Source of the DNA: Novosphingobium sp.
GTDB lineage: Bacteria > Pseudomonadota > Alphaproteobacteria > Sphingomonadales > Sphingomonadaceae
Length of the DNA: 64,000 nt
Direction: 5' to 3'
Assembly: GCA_017744735.1 (NCBI GenBank)
Contig: JAGIAR010000004.1
Location: forward strand, 1-64,000
The translations under genes were made by a program, and so were the position numbers. The notes under the pieces were generated by a model, which searched no databases, was not told the DNA's origin, and saw only the letters and a list, made by a program, of their open reading frames with translations. This document shows, one piece after another, positions 27,217-37,120 of this stretch (positions within the stretch are counted from its first letter, which is position 1; every line of letters starts with the position of its first letter).

Positions 27217-27485
27217 GTTCCACGCTCGCCGCATCGCAACACGCAAAGCGGCGGGCGGGCGCTGGGTAGGTGATCGAGCGTGGCGCCGTGCCGCATGTCC
27301 GCACGGTTCCCGGCGCACGCTTCGACAAGCGTCTGGGCATCGAGCGAAACGATCAAGATTCCGGGCGCCAGATCGAAGCTCAAGGCAGAACCGCGACAAT
27401 CTTGAGCATTCTGTGAAACGGAGCGCCCCCGCGCCCCACTACCGAAAGAAAGCCCGGGCCGAATTTACGACATCCCACCCATCCG

Positions 27486-27500
27486 CAAATTGTGCATTTG
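27486..27500. promoter_or_regulatory. Operator-like palindrome CAAAT-N5-ATTTG
   Basis: Perfect 5-bp arms around TGTGC, about 220 bases upstream of the DUF6644 start, in an otherwise gene-free region. No regulator can be assigned. Confidence 0.35.
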
Positions 27501-27569
27501 TTTGCGCACCGCGCCCCCCAGCCGGTGCGCGACCTTCGTTGCAGGCGCGTCCCGTTACGTTACGTTACT

Positions 27570-27582
27570 CGGGCAAAGTCAA
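27570..27582 (+). promoter_or_regulatory. Recurring motif CGGGCAAAGTCAA
   Basis: Differs by one base from the CGGACAAAGTCAA found at 36470 and 54940, and the shorter core occurs at 57209. It lies about 140 bases before the DUF6644 pair. Possible shared operator of the catabolic block. Confidence 0.35.
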
Positions 27583-27721
27583 CAAAGACGCTTGCTTGCG
27601 CGCCCCGGCTTCACTATCGCGCGGAACCGAGCTGTAACCGTAAATAACTTTCGGCCGCCGTTGCCCGCCTCCAGAAGAGGCCGGGCAGATCGAGCTGCCG
27701 GCATTCGGGGCAGGAGAAGGC

Positions 27722-28258
27722 ATGACCGATTTATTGTTTGAGTTTACCGAGTGGATCAGGACGACGTTCCTGGTCGACTTCGCCCTGTGGATTTCCGATA
27801 CTTGGCTGAGCATGCTGATCGTCACCCATTTCTGGGCGATCCCGGCAATCCAGACCGTGCATATCCTCACCATCGGCGCCACCTTCGGCGCAGTGCTGCT
27901 GATGAACCTGCGCGTGCTGGGCGTTGTCGGCACCGGCCGGACGATCGAGCGCACCGGCAAGCGCTATCTGCCGTGGGTCTGGTGGGGCTTCGTGATCCTG
28001 GTGATCACCGGGTTCGGCATGATCACGGCAGAGCCTGTGCGCGAGCTGATCAACCCGATCTTCTGGATCAAGATGGGCCTGTTCCTGGTTGCGGTGATCG
28101 CCGCCGCCTGGTTCCAGCATTCCGTCGCCAAGAAATCGATGAGCTGGGATGCTTCCGGCAGCGCCTCGATCGGCATCAAGCTGGGCGCAGTCGCGATCAT
28201 CGCGCTGTGGCTGGTGATCATGCTGTGCGGTCGCTGGATCGCCTACGCTCCGACCTGA
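27722..28258 (+). CDS. DUF6644-type integral membrane protein (paralogue A)
   Basis: 178 residues with four hydrophobic helices (about 28-60, 84-105, 115-135, 150-172). The second segment has IPAIQTVHILTIGATFGAV then LMNLRVLG, matched in the next gene by FPTLESLHVMSF and VVDLRILG: a conserved Pro-x5-His and L-x-LR-[VI]-LG. Function unknown; the buried His could bind heme or a quinone, which is inference. Strong GGAGAAGGC site. Nine bases separate it from its paralogue, suggesting a two-subunit complex. Confidence 0.75.
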   Translation: MTDLLFEFTEWIRTTFLVDFALWISDTWLSMLIVTHFWAIPAIQTVHILTIGATFGAVLLMNLRVLGVVGTGRTIERTGKRYLPWVWWGFVILVITGFGMITAEPVRELINPIFWIKMGLFLVAVIAAAWFQHSVAKKSMSWDASGSASIGIKLGAVAIIALWLVIMLCGRWIAYAPT

Positions 28259-28267
28259 GAGGACACC

Positions 28268-28768
28268 ATGGATCTACAGTCATTCTGGCAGGGCCTCGAA
28301 GCCTCTGCGTTCGGCGATTACGTCGCCGAATCGACCTGGGCGTTCCCGACGCTCGAATCGCTCCACGTGATGTCCTTCGTCACCGTTCTCGGGTCGCTGC
28401 TGGTCGTCGACCTGCGCATCCTCGGGATCGGCTGGAAGGACGTGCGGCTGACCACGCTGTCGCACGAGACGCTGCGGATCACCTGGATCGGCTTCGTCTG
28501 CGCGGCGATCACCGGGTTGATGCTGTTCTGCAGCAAGGCGACCAGCTACGTCATCAATCCCTACTTCAAGCTCAAGCTGGTGATGCTGGCGTTCGCGGGC
28601 ATCAACATGGTGGTGTTCCAGTTCGTGACCTGGAAGAGCGTTGCCGGCTGGGATCTGGGCAAGGTGCCGACCGCCGCCAAGGTCTCGGCGACGCTGTCGC
28701 TGTTGGCATGGATTTGCGTGGTGTTCTTCGGCCGCGCGATCGGCTTCACGCTAAGCATGTTCTACTGA
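28268..28768 (+). CDS. DUF6644-type integral membrane protein (paralogue B)
   Basis: 166 residues with four hydrophobic helices and the same Pro-x5-His and LRILG features as the gene before it, so a diverged duplicate. Residues SKATSYVINPYFKLKLVMLAF match EPVRELINPIFWIKMGLFLV of paralogue A, a second shared anchor (INPxFxxK). Preceded by GAGAGGACACC. Followed by a strong terminator, so the pair forms its own transcription unit. Confidence 0.75.
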   Translation: MDLQSFWQGLEASAFGDYVAESTWAFPTLESLHVMSFVTVLGSLLVVDLRILGIGWKDVRLTTLSHETLRITWIGFVCAAITGLMLFCSKATSYVINPYFKLKLVMLAFAGINMVVFQFVTWKSVAGWDLGKVPTAAKVSATLSLLAWICVVFFGRAIGFTLSMFY

Positions 28769-28775
28769 TCGGATC

Positions 28776-28803
28776 GCCGCCCCGGCCCTTGGGCCGGGGC
28801 GGC
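28776..28803 (+). terminator. Strong intrinsic-type hairpin
   Basis: GCCGCCCCGGCC (28776-28787) and GGCCGGGGCGGC (28792-28803) form a perfect 12-bp stem with a 4-base loop, followed by ATCTTCC. Eight bases after the stop of the DUF6644 pair. Confidence 0.75.
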
Positions 28804-29012
28804 ATCTTCCCCTCGGTGCGTCGAGCGCCCGGCTCCGCCCCGTCTCCCCCGGCAAAGCTATACCCGGCCTGGCGGGCTGCACTGCAAGGGTAATCCGGAA
28901 GTAACCCTGTTCCTTCCGCGTCTCTTGAAAACCGTCGGCTTTTCAGAATCTTCGCTTGTAATCCCGCGCCCCGCTGGCATGACCCGCGAAAGATTAACGA
29001 AAGGGCGCCGGG

Positions 29013-30608
29013 ATGAATCCCGATTACATCGTCATTGGCGGTGGGTCCGCCGGCTGTCCCGTGGCCGGAAGACTCGCCGAAGGGGGCAAGCGGGTAGTGC
29101 TGCTCGAGGCCGGCAAGGCCGGCGGGGGGCTGAAGACGCGCGTACCGGCACTGATGGGCAGCCTGGTCCAGAACCCCGAATTCGACTGGTGCTATTTCGG
29201 CGAGCCCGACCCTTCGGTCGGCGGCCGGCCTTCGCCCTGGCCGGCAGGCAAGCGCATCGGCGGCGGCAGCGCGATCAACGGGATGATGTTCATCCGCGGC
29301 CATCGCTGGGATTACGATCGCTGGGCGGAACTGGGCGCCACCGGTTGGGATTACGAATCCTGTCTACCCTATTTCCGCCGGATCGAGGATAATGAGCGCG
29401 GCTCCGATCATTGGCGGGGCACGGGCGGGCCGGTTTCGGTCTCCGAATGCCGCAGCCGCTACACGATCACCGACAACTGGATCGACGCGGCGGTGGGCGC
29501 CGGGATCGGCCGCGCGCCGGACCTCAACGGCGAAAGCGCCGAGGGCGTCGATCATATCCAGCTCTCGCAGCACAACGGGCGGCGCAGCAGCACCGCCGGC
29601 TATCTCCACGGACTCGGCGACGGGCTGAAGCCCGAAGTGCGATCCGAAGCCGAAGTGCTGAAGATCGAGGTCGAAAACGGGCGCGCGGTCGGCGTGACTT
29701 ATCGCCGCGACGGTCAGATCCAGACCTTGCACGCCTCCGGCGGCGTGGTGCTGAGCGCCGGCGCGCTGAACACGCCGCGCCTGCTGATGTTGTCGGGTAT
29801 CGGCCCGGGGCAGCACCTGCAAGACATGGGGATCGAGGTCCTCCGGGAATTGCCCGGTGTCGGCGGCAATCTGCAGGACCATGTCGGGGTGCACCTGATC
29901 AACACCGTCGACATGCACACGCTCAACAACGACGCCCACGGCCTGCGCGCGCCGTTGCAGGTGCTGCGCTACGCGCTGTTCGGCACCGGCGCGCTGACCA
30001 CCGGGATCGGCCATGCGCAGGCCTTTGTGCGCGGGCGGCCCGGCCTGCCCGCACCCAACCTCCAGCTCGCCTTCTCGGCCTTCTCGTTCGAGGTGACGCC
30101 CGAAGGCAACGTGCTGCTCGCGCCTGAGGCCTCAACCGCGACCATCGTCGGCCTGATGCGCCCGAGCCATCGTGGCCGCGTCAGCCTGCGCTCGCCCGAC
30201 CCCGCGGCGCCGCCGGTGATCGAACACCAGCTGCTCGGGAGCGACGACGACGTAGAGCAGCTCGTCGAAGGCGTGGCGATCGCGCGACGAGTCATGCGTC
30301 AGCATCCGATCGCACCGCACGTGTTGGCCGAACGCCGGCCAGGCCCCGATTTCGAAACCAAGGAGACGCTGCGCGATTACGTGCGGCTCGCCTCGATCTC
30401 GATGTTCCACCCGATCGGCACCGCCAAGATCGGCACGGCCGAAGATCCGGATGCGGTACTCGATCCCGAGCTGAGAGTGCGCGGAATAGATGGCCTGTGG
30501 GTCGCAGATGCATCGGTGATGCCGACGATACCGCAGGGCAACACCAATGCGACTGCGATCATGATCGGCGACAAGGCTTCCGATCACGTTCTGCGGACGG
30601 GCGGGTGA
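29013..30608 (+). CDS. GMC family FAD oxidoreductase (copy 1)
   Basis: 531 residues. The N-terminal FAD site is YIVIGGGSAGCPVAGRLAE, followed by the GMC signatures GGGSAINGMMFIRG and LSAGALNTPRLLMLSGIGP; the C terminus has the catalytic His region SMFHPIGTAKIG and a second active-site segment IPQGNTNATAIMIG. GMC enzymes oxidise alcohols; related sphingomonad enzymes (PhcC/PhcD in SYK-6) oxidise side-chain alcohols of lignin dimers, which would suit this context but is inference. A second GMC gene lies at 58917. Confidence 0.9.
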   Translation: MNPDYIVIGGGSAGCPVAGRLAEGGKRVVLLEAGKAGGGLKTRVPALMGSLVQNPEFDWCYFGEPDPSVGGRPSPWPAGKRIGGGSAINGMMFIRGHRWDYDRWAELGATGWDYESCLPYFRRIEDNERGSDHWRGTGGPVSVSECRSRYTITDNWIDAAVGAGIGRAPDLNGESAEGVDHIQLSQHNGRRSSTAGYLHGLGDGLKPEVRSEAEVLKIEVENGRAVGVTYRRDGQIQTLHASGGVVLSAGALNTPRLLMLSGIGPGQHLQDMGIEVLRELPGVGGNLQDHVGVHLINTVDMHTLNNDAHGLRAPLQVLRYALFGTGALTTGIGHAQAFVRGRPGLPAPNLQLAFSAFSFEVTPEGNVLLAPEASTATIVGLMRPSHRGRVSLRSPDPAAPPVIEHQLLGSDDDVEQLVEGVAIARRVMRQHPIAPHVLAERRPGPDFETKETLRDYVRLASISMFHPIGTAKIGTAEDPDAVLDPELRVRGIDGLWVADASVMPTIPQGNTNATAIMIGDKASDHVLRTGG

Positions 30609-30631
30609 GATGCAACCGCAAGACCGGATCC

Positions 30632-30649
30632 TCCCGCAAGCGAGCGGGA
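30632..30649 (+). terminator. Short hairpin after GMC gene
   Basis: TCCCGC (30632-30637) and GCGGGA (30644-30649) around AAGCGA, followed by AATTGCC. A weak terminator or processing site between the GMC gene and the MarR gene. Confidence 0.4.
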
Positions 30650-30739
30650 AATTGCCAATTGCGGCGCAAGCCCCCATTATATCCGCCGGGGTAGGCCGCA
30701 CCGCCACGGGGCGGAGCGGGGCAGAATTGGAGCGGGTGG

Positions 30740-31264
30740 ATGGGTTCGACGGGAACGGCCGTGTCTGACACGATTGCACATCGCGGGCGGAATTCTTTCG
30801 AGCTTTATCGCGCGGGCAACTCCAACCTGGAGATCCGGCTGACGGTGGCGCTCGTGCTCGCCGGCCGCCGCTGGCGTTCGGCGCTGGACGAGGCGCTGCG
30901 CCCGTTGAACCAGAGCGCGGCGCGGATGGAAGCGCTGGCGGCGATCATCAACTCGCCGCCGATGAGCGCGCAGGTCGACATCGCCAAGCGGCTGCGGATC
31001 GAGGGGCCGACGCTCACCCGCATGCTCGACGCGCTCGAGGCCGACGGGCTGGTCCAGCGCCTGCCCGACCCGGCCGACCGCCGGACCAAGCAGCTCAAGG
31101 TCACCGCCAAGGGCGAGGACGCGCTGAAGGAGATGTTCGACATCGCCGACGAAATGCGGATCAAGCTGTTCGAAGGCTACACCGACGAGCAGCTCGCCAT
31201 GCTGAACGAGCTTTCCTGGGGCATCGTGAACAAGCTCGACGAGGGTCTCGTTCCCTGCCTTTGA
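30740..31264 (+). CDS. MarR family transcriptional regulator (1)
   Basis: 174 residues with a MarR winged helix: QVDIAKRLRIEGPTLTRMLDALEADGLVQRL is the recognition helix area and PDPADRRTKQLKVTAKG the wing with its DxRxK signature. It likely dimerises and responds to an aromatic ligand. The next two genes (TPP enzyme, FAD monooxygenase) run in the same direction and are probable targets. A GTG seven codons in (30761) is an alternative start. Confidence 0.87.
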   Translation: MGSTGTAVSDTIAHRGRNSFELYRAGNSNLEIRLTVALVLAGRRWRSALDEALRPLNQSAARMEALAAIINSPPMSAQVDIAKRLRIEGPTLTRMLDALEADGLVQRLPDPADRRTKQLKVTAKGEDALKEMFDIADEMRIKLFEGYTDEQLAMLNELSWGIVNKLDEGLVPCL

Positions 31265-31315
31265 TTGCGCGGTGACGGGATTTCATCTAGCCGCTTCGGG
31301 CAATCTGGAGAGGCC

Positions 31316-32989
31316 ATGAAACCCGGCAACGGAATCCCCGACCAGCCCGTCCACGCCCACGGCACGGTCGCCGATGCGATCGCCGCGGTGCTCAAGCGCG
31401 AAGGCGTGAGCATTGTGTTCGGCTATCCGCGCAACCAGGTGCTCGAAGCCGCCGCGCGGATCGACATCCGTACCGTGATCGTGCGGCAGGAGCGCACCGG
31501 CCTGCACATGGCCGACGCACTCAGTCGCATGACCAAGGGCGCGGACATGGGCGTGTTCGTGATGCAGCAGGGCCCCGGGGCGGAGAATGCCTTTGGCGGC
31601 GTCGCACAAGCCTTTGCCGACAGCATCCCGGTGCTGGTGATGCCGCAGGGCTATGCGCTGAGCCAGGCCTATGTGCCCTACAATTTCAACTCGGTCCGCT
31701 CGATGGCGACGGTCGCCAAGCATTGCGAGCCGCTGACCGACGGCGAGCAGGTAGTGCCGGTGCTTCGCCGCGCCTTCGCAATGCTGCGCAACGGCCGCCC
31801 GCAGCCGGTGGTGATCGAGCTGCCGTACGACGTGCTCGACAAGCCCTTCGAAGGCACGATGGACTATACCCCGGGGAAGGTCGCGCTGACCCAGCCGGCG
31901 CACGCCGGGATCGATGCTGCCGCCGAGGCGCTGATCGCGGCAGATAACCCGGCGATCTATGCGGGCCAGGGAATCCACTGGTCCGAAGCTTACGACGAGC
32001 TTCGCGAACTGGCCGAGCATCTGGCTATTCCGGTGATGACCAGCCTCCCGGGCAAGAGCGCGTTCGACGAAACCCACCCGCTCGCGCTCGGCTCGGGCGG
32101 CAATGGGATCAACGGCTGCGTGCGTAAATGGCTGGACGAATGCGACTTGCTGTTCGGGATCGGCTGTTCCTTCACCGCGACCTCGTTCGGGCTGGCGGTC
32201 CCCGCAGGCAAGCGGGTGATCCATGCTACGCTCGATCCGCTCGACATCGACAAGTCGGTCCCGAGCGAGATCGCGCTGCTCGGCGACGCGAAGCTGACCC
32301 TGCGCGCGCTGATCGATGCGGTGAAGGCCCGCCTTCCCGCGCCGCGCGACAGCGCCCCGGTCGCGGCGCGGATCAAGGCGGTCGAGGCCGAATGGCTCGC
32401 CAAATGGCTGCCGAAGTGCACGCAGGAGACCAGCCCGCTCAGCCCCTACCGTGTGTTGTGGGACCTGCAGCAGACAGTCGATATCGACAATGTGATCATC
32501 ACCCATGATGCCGGCAGCCCGCGCGACCAGCTGGTGCCGTTCTGGAAGAGCACCACCCCGCACAGCTACATCGGGTGGGGCAAGTCGACCCAGCTCGGCT
32601 ACGGCCTCGGGCTCGCGATGGGGGCCAAGCTCGCCTGCCCCGACAGGCTCTGCATCAACGTGTGGGGCGATGCGGCGATCGGCTTCACCGGCACCGACCT
32701 CGAGACCGCGGCGCGCGACCGCATCCCGATCCTCTCGATCCTGCTCAACAACGAGGCGATGGCGATCGAACTGCCGATCATGCCCGAGGCGACCGAGAAA
32801 TACCGCGCGACCGACATCTCCGGCGATTATGCGGCCTTCGCCCGTGCGCTCGGCTGTCACGGCGAGCGCGTGACCGCAGCGAGCGAAATCGTCCCTGCCC
32901 TGAAGCGCGCGATCGCCGCGACCGAGGCGGGCCGGCCGGCGCTGGTCGAATTCATCACCGAGAAGGAAACGGTGATTTCACGCGGTTGA
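31316..32989 (+). CDS. Thiamine-diphosphate-dependent enzyme (acetolactate synthase/benzoylformate decarboxylase superfamily)
   Basis: 557 residues in three domains: Pyr (1-170) with the catalytic Glu in VRQERTGLHMADALSR; the central domain (190-330); and the PP domain with the TPP motif WGDAAIGFTGTDLETAARDR followed by SILLNNEAMAIE, where the usual GDG is GDA. Family members decarboxylate 2-oxo acids or cleave/join acyloins. In this setting a benzoin-type or aryl-oxoacid C-C cleavage is plausible, but ALS-type chemistry cannot be excluded. ATG 31316 has a GGAGAGG site. Confidence 0.83.
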   Translation: MKPGNGIPDQPVHAHGTVADAIAAVLKREGVSIVFGYPRNQVLEAAARIDIRTVIVRQERTGLHMADALSRMTKGADMGVFVMQQGPGAENAFGGVAQAFADSIPVLVMPQGYALSQAYVPYNFNSVRSMATVAKHCEPLTDGEQVVPVLRRAFAMLRNGRPQPVVIELPYDVLDKPFEGTMDYTPGKVALTQPAHAGIDAAAEALIAADNPAIYAGQGIHWSEAYDELRELAEHLAIPVMTSLPGKSAFDETHPLALGSGGNGINGCVRKWLDECDLLFGIGCSFTATSFGLAVPAGKRVIHATLDPLDIDKSVPSEIALLGDAKLTLRALIDAVKARLPAPRDSAPVAARIKAVEAEWLAKWLPKCTQETSPLSPYRVLWDLQQTVDIDNVIITHDAGSPRDQLVPFWKSTTPHSYIGWGKSTQLGYGLGLAMGAKLACPDRLCINVWGDAAIGFTGTDLETAARDRIPILSILLNNEAMAIELPIMPEATEKYRATDISGDYAAFARALGCHGERVTAASEIVPALKRAIAATEAGRPALVEFITEKETVISRG

Positions 32990-33088
32990 CGCCGCCCTTT
33001 TCGCTCCCGGCATGGCGGCTTGCGCCAGCACGCCTTTGCGCAGGGGGAATCCGGGCGTAGGACGGAGTGCAAAGGGAAAGGACCGGGA

Positions 33089-34342
<1,254 letters not shown>

Positions 34343-34398
34343 CCGCGCGCCGGCAAGCGGCCCGTGCTCCAGCGAAAACGGGAACACGGGCTTAGGCT

Positions 34399-36453
34399 TC
34401 AGTAACCGAAGCGGAAGCCGCCCCAGATCGTGCGCGGCGTATCGAGGTCGATCCCCTGCGTACCGCCCTGGTTGCGGGTGTAGACGGTCGCATCGAACAG
34501 GTTCTCCGCCCTCAGGACGAGGCTGAAGCGCCCGGCGATCGGTACCTGGGCGTAGAGATCGACCGTGGTCGCGCCCGGCAGTACGCCGGTCTCGTCATCG
34601 TTCTCGAATTGCTTGGCGACGTAGCGCAGGGTCGCGGCCAGGCGCCAGCGATCCTTCGGTTCCCAACTCAGCGTGGTGCTGGCGGTGAAGTCCGGCGTCT
34701 GTGCGGGACGCCGGCCGTTCAGCGCGATCTGCGCGCCGCTCGCCTCGACCTCGGCATCGACGTAGCTCAGCGAGCCGGCGAGCTTGATCGGCCCGGCGCC
34801 GATCTGCGCGGAAAACTCGATGCCCTTCGACCGGATCGCATCGACGTTCTGCCGCTGGCGGTCGTTGGGGGCGACCACGGTGACATTCGCGATCGCGTGA
34901 TCGACCTTGTTGTCGAAGGCGGTGAAGGCGAGTTGCAAACTCCTGCTCGGCGTAAAGTCGATGCCCGCCTCATACCCGCGCAATTGCTCGTTCTGAAGGT
35001 CGGGGTTGGCCCGGGTGGTGACCGGGAACACCGCGAAAGGACGGTAAAGCTCGTTCAGGGTCGGAAGGCGCAGGCCGGTGTAGGCAGCCGCACGCAGGCG
35101 CACCCCACGGGCCGCGTCGAAGGTCGCCCCTGCGCGCCACGAGACATCCCAGCCCGAACGGTCGGGATAGGCGGGGTTGTTGTTGTCCGACGGATTGGTG
35201 GTGAGCGTGCCGTTCTGGTTGTAGTTCAGCTGGTAGCCGTCGCGCAGGCTCCAGCGGTCGGCGCGCAGCCCGCCGGTCAGCAGGATCGGGCCAAGGGTGT
35301 AATCGTCTTCGGCGAACAGGCCGACATCGGAATTGGTCCCGCCGGCCACGCGATAGCCGTTGCCCGCACCGCTCGCGAGGAAGCGGTATTCCCGCAGATC
35401 GCCATCCGACTGGCGGAAGTCCGCGCCCAGCCGCAGCGTATGCCCGCCGCCCACCGGCGGCCGGATTTCGGCCTTGCCGCCGAAGCCATCGGCGGGTGTG
35501 TCCCGCTGGTCGAGCGTCTTGGCGAAGCTCGTCGAGGACACCACGATGTTCGAGAAATTGCGCCACTGGCCATAGGCGAGCACATCGAACTGCCATTCGC
35601 CGCGCCCGATCAACCGCGCGCTGACGTCTTCGCCCTGGGTCCAGTTGTCCGCGCCTTCGTAGCGCAGGGTGCGGTTGCTCTGGAATGCCAGACCCTTGAC
35701 CTGCAGTTGCACGTCGCCGCCGAGCGACTGAACGATCCGCGCCCCGGCCGACCAGTCGTCGAAGCTCGCCCGCACCGATGCAGGCACGCGTTGATTCTTG
35801 GGAGTGGTCCAAAAGCCGTCGCCCCGGTCCCACCGGCCGTTCACGACCGCGAAGCCGCTGCCCCACTGCGAGGTCAGCGCCGCTTCGCTTTCCGTCTCGC
35901 CGCGGTTGTCGACCAGCACCTGGCCGCTGACCGGGCCGAGCGACGCCGCATCCGCGCTCTCCATCTCGATCGTGCCCGACAGCGCGCCGGCACCGAACGG
36001 GCCCGAGCCGCCACCCTTCGTCACACGGATCTGGTCGATCAGATTGGGATCGATCGCCGACAGCGGAACGTGGCCGAAGAACGGATCGACCATCGGCACG
36101 CCGTCGAGCAGCACCAGCGTGCGGCTGGCGGCGTTGCCGCCGAGTGCGCGCAGGGTCACGCCCTGCGCGGTCGGGTTGGCCGAACGGCTGTCCGACCGGC
36201 GATACTGCTGGAACCCCGCCACGTTCGACAGCGCATCCTCGATCCTGCCCGAGCCAGTCGAGGAAATCTGGTCGGCATCGAGCGTGACGGTCGAATAGGC
36301 TGTGACGGCCGGAGTCGCGTCGAGCCCGTGGCCGGTAACGATGATCGGCGGGTCGGCCGGCGGCGCGGTGACCGGGCCGTCGTCCTCGGCAAAGGCTGGT
36401 GTCGAAATTGCTGCGCAGGCGACCCCGGCCAGCAGGCAAATCCTCATTGTCAT
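34399..36453 (-). CDS. TonB-dependent outer-membrane receptor
   Basis: 684 residues: signal peptide (about 1-22), plug domain (about 40-160) with VTLRALGGNAASRTLVLLDG and VPMVDPFFGH, then a 22-strand-type barrel ending in the C-terminal aromatic GGFRFGY. No TonB-box motif is obvious at the mature N terminus. In sphingomonads such receptors often import aromatic compounds as well as siderophores; the location suggests substrate uptake for this cluster. Divergent from the NTF2-like gene at 36560. Confidence 0.92.
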   Translation of the reverse strand: MTMRICLLAGVACAAISTPAFAEDDGPVTAPPADPPIIVTGHGLDATPAVTAYSTVTLDADQISSTGSGRIEDALSNVAGFQQYRRSDSRSANPTAQGVTLRALGGNAASRTLVLLDGVPMVDPFFGHVPLSAIDPNLIDQIRVTKGGGSGPFGAGALSGTIEMESADAASLGPVSGQVLVDNRGETESEAALTSQWGSGFAVVNGRWDRGDGFWTTPKNQRVPASVRASFDDWSAGARIVQSLGGDVQLQVKGLAFQSNRTLRYEGADNWTQGEDVSARLIGRGEWQFDVLAYGQWRNFSNIVVSSTSFAKTLDQRDTPADGFGGKAEIRPPVGGGHTLRLGADFRQSDGDLREYRFLASGAGNGYRVAGGTNSDVGLFAEDDYTLGPILLTGGLRADRWSLRDGYQLNYNQNGTLTTNPSDNNNPAYPDRSGWDVSWRAGATFDAARGVRLRAAAYTGLRLPTLNELYRPFAVFPVTTRANPDLQNEQLRGYEAGIDFTPSRSLQLAFTAFDNKVDHAIANVTVVAPNDRQRQNVDAIRSKGIEFSAQIGAGPIKLAGSLSYVDAEVEASGAQIALNGRRPAQTPDFTASTTLSWEPKDRWRLAATLRYVAKQFENDDETGVLPGATTVDLYAQVPIAGRFSLVLRAENLFDATVYTRNQGGTQGIDLDTPRTIWGGFRFGY

Positions 36454-36469
36454 TCTTATGATTCCATTT

Positions 36470-36483
36470 CGGACAAAGTCAAA
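36470..36483 (+). promoter_or_regulatory. Recurring motif CGGACAAAGTCAAA
   Basis: Fourteen bases identical to 54940-54953. It lies in the divergent promoter between the TonB receptor and the NTF2-like gene. Its reverse strand also supplies a TTGACT that could be read as a -35 box, but that would place the start site at the TonB ATG. Confidence 0.4.
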
Positions 36484-36498
36484 CTAGACGCTCTCTAG
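36484..36498. promoter_or_regulatory. Palindrome CTAGA-N5-TCTAG
   Basis: Perfect 5-bp arms directly after the CAAAGTCAAA motif in the TonB/NTF2 divergent region. Operator-like; regulator unknown. Confidence 0.35.
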
Positions 36499-36559
36499 CG
36501 CGCCTTGCTTGCCGCGTCACTACACCTCTGGCAGGAGGGAGCAAACCGGAGAGACAACG

Positions 36560-37084
36560 ATGCGTGCAGCGATACTGGCAGTCCTGGTGATGGTCGGCAG
36601 CGCCGCCGCTGCGGAAGAGGAACAGACGATGACGGCACCCGCGCCAGTTGTGGCGAAAGATCAGGCGGCCCTGCTCAAGAGCGACGACCCCAAGCTCGCC
36701 GCGAACAAGAAGCTGGTCTACGACATGTACCGGATCGTACTCCAGGCCGGCCTGGCCGACCGCGCGCACGAATTCATCGCCGACGGCTACATCCAGCACA
36801 ATCCCAATGCCGGGCAGGGCCTCGCGGGGCTGGTCGACTATGTGAAAGCCACCCGGCCGGAGCGCGCAATCAAGCCGACACTCGACCTGCCGCTGATCAA
36901 CCTGCTTGCCGAAGGCGACTATGTCACCACTGCCTTCGTCCGGCCCGAGAAGGACGCGAACGGGCAGACCTATTATTCGAGCTGGTTCGATCTCTACCGG
37001 ATCGAGAACGGCAAGATCGTCGAGCATTGGGACCCCATGCTCAAGAGCGACGCAAAGATCGATCCCAACGACAAGAAGATCTGA
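36560..37084 (+). CDS. Exported NTF2/SnoaL-like protein (1)
   Basis: 174 residues: a signal peptide (ILAVLVMVGSAAAA) and a SnoaL-like core: LVYDMYRIVLQAG, FIADGYIQHNP, ATRPERAIKPTLDL, a strand with YVTTAFVRPEKDANGQTYY and the C-terminal FDLYRIENGKIVEHWDPM that ends many SnoaL/polyketide-cyclase proteins. Probably periplasmic. NTF2 folds carry out isomerase, lyase or dehydratase chemistry without cofactors. GGAGAG precedes ATG 36560. One of six compact NTF2-like genes in the block. Confidence 0.83.
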   Translation: MRAAILAVLVMVGSAAAAEEEQTMTAPAPVVAKDQAALLKSDDPKLAANKKLVYDMYRIVLQAGLADRAHEFIADGYIQHNPNAGQGLAGLVDYVKATRPERAIKPTLDLPLINLLAEGDYVTTAFVRPEKDANGQTYYSSWFDLYRIENGKIVEHWDPMLKSDAKIDPNDKKI

Positions 37085-37091
37085 CCGGGAA

Positions 37092-37109
37092 CCTCCTCGT
37101 AAGAGGAGG
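37092..37109. terminator. Hairpin between convergent genes
   Basis: CCTCCTC (37092-37098) and GAGGAGG (37103-37109) around GTAA, right after the NTF2 stop and before the convergent small gene. Confidence 0.5.
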
Positions 37110-37120
37110 GAGGACCGGCA

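Larger units (their letters stand above)
27217..27721. other. Promoter-bearing intergenic stretch
   Basis: 505 bases without a believable gene. It contains a perfect palindrome CAAAT-TGTGC-ATTTG at 27486-27500, tandem GTTAC repeats (GTTACGTTACGTTAC, about 27553-27567) and one copy of the CGG(A/G)CAAAGTCA motif at 27570. Together these suggest a regulated promoter for the DUF6644 pair. The only gene-like open frame (minus strand, near 27250-27383) has no start site. Confidence 0.55.

Noticed and set aside
31316-32989. Calling the TPP enzyme acetolactate synthase
   Set aside because: No small regulatory subunit gene next to it, the GDG motif is GDA, and the neighbours are catabolic; I kept the superfamily-level call.
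36455-36482. TTGACT-N16-CATAAG promoter for the TonB receptor
   Set aside because: The -10 ends two bases before the ATG, so transcription would begin inside the gene unless the mRNA is leaderless; not supported well enough to list.
34609-36498. 629-residue plus-strand open frame antisense to the TonB receptor
   Set aside because: Composition typical of a shadow frame; the minus strand has a signal peptide, plug and barrel.
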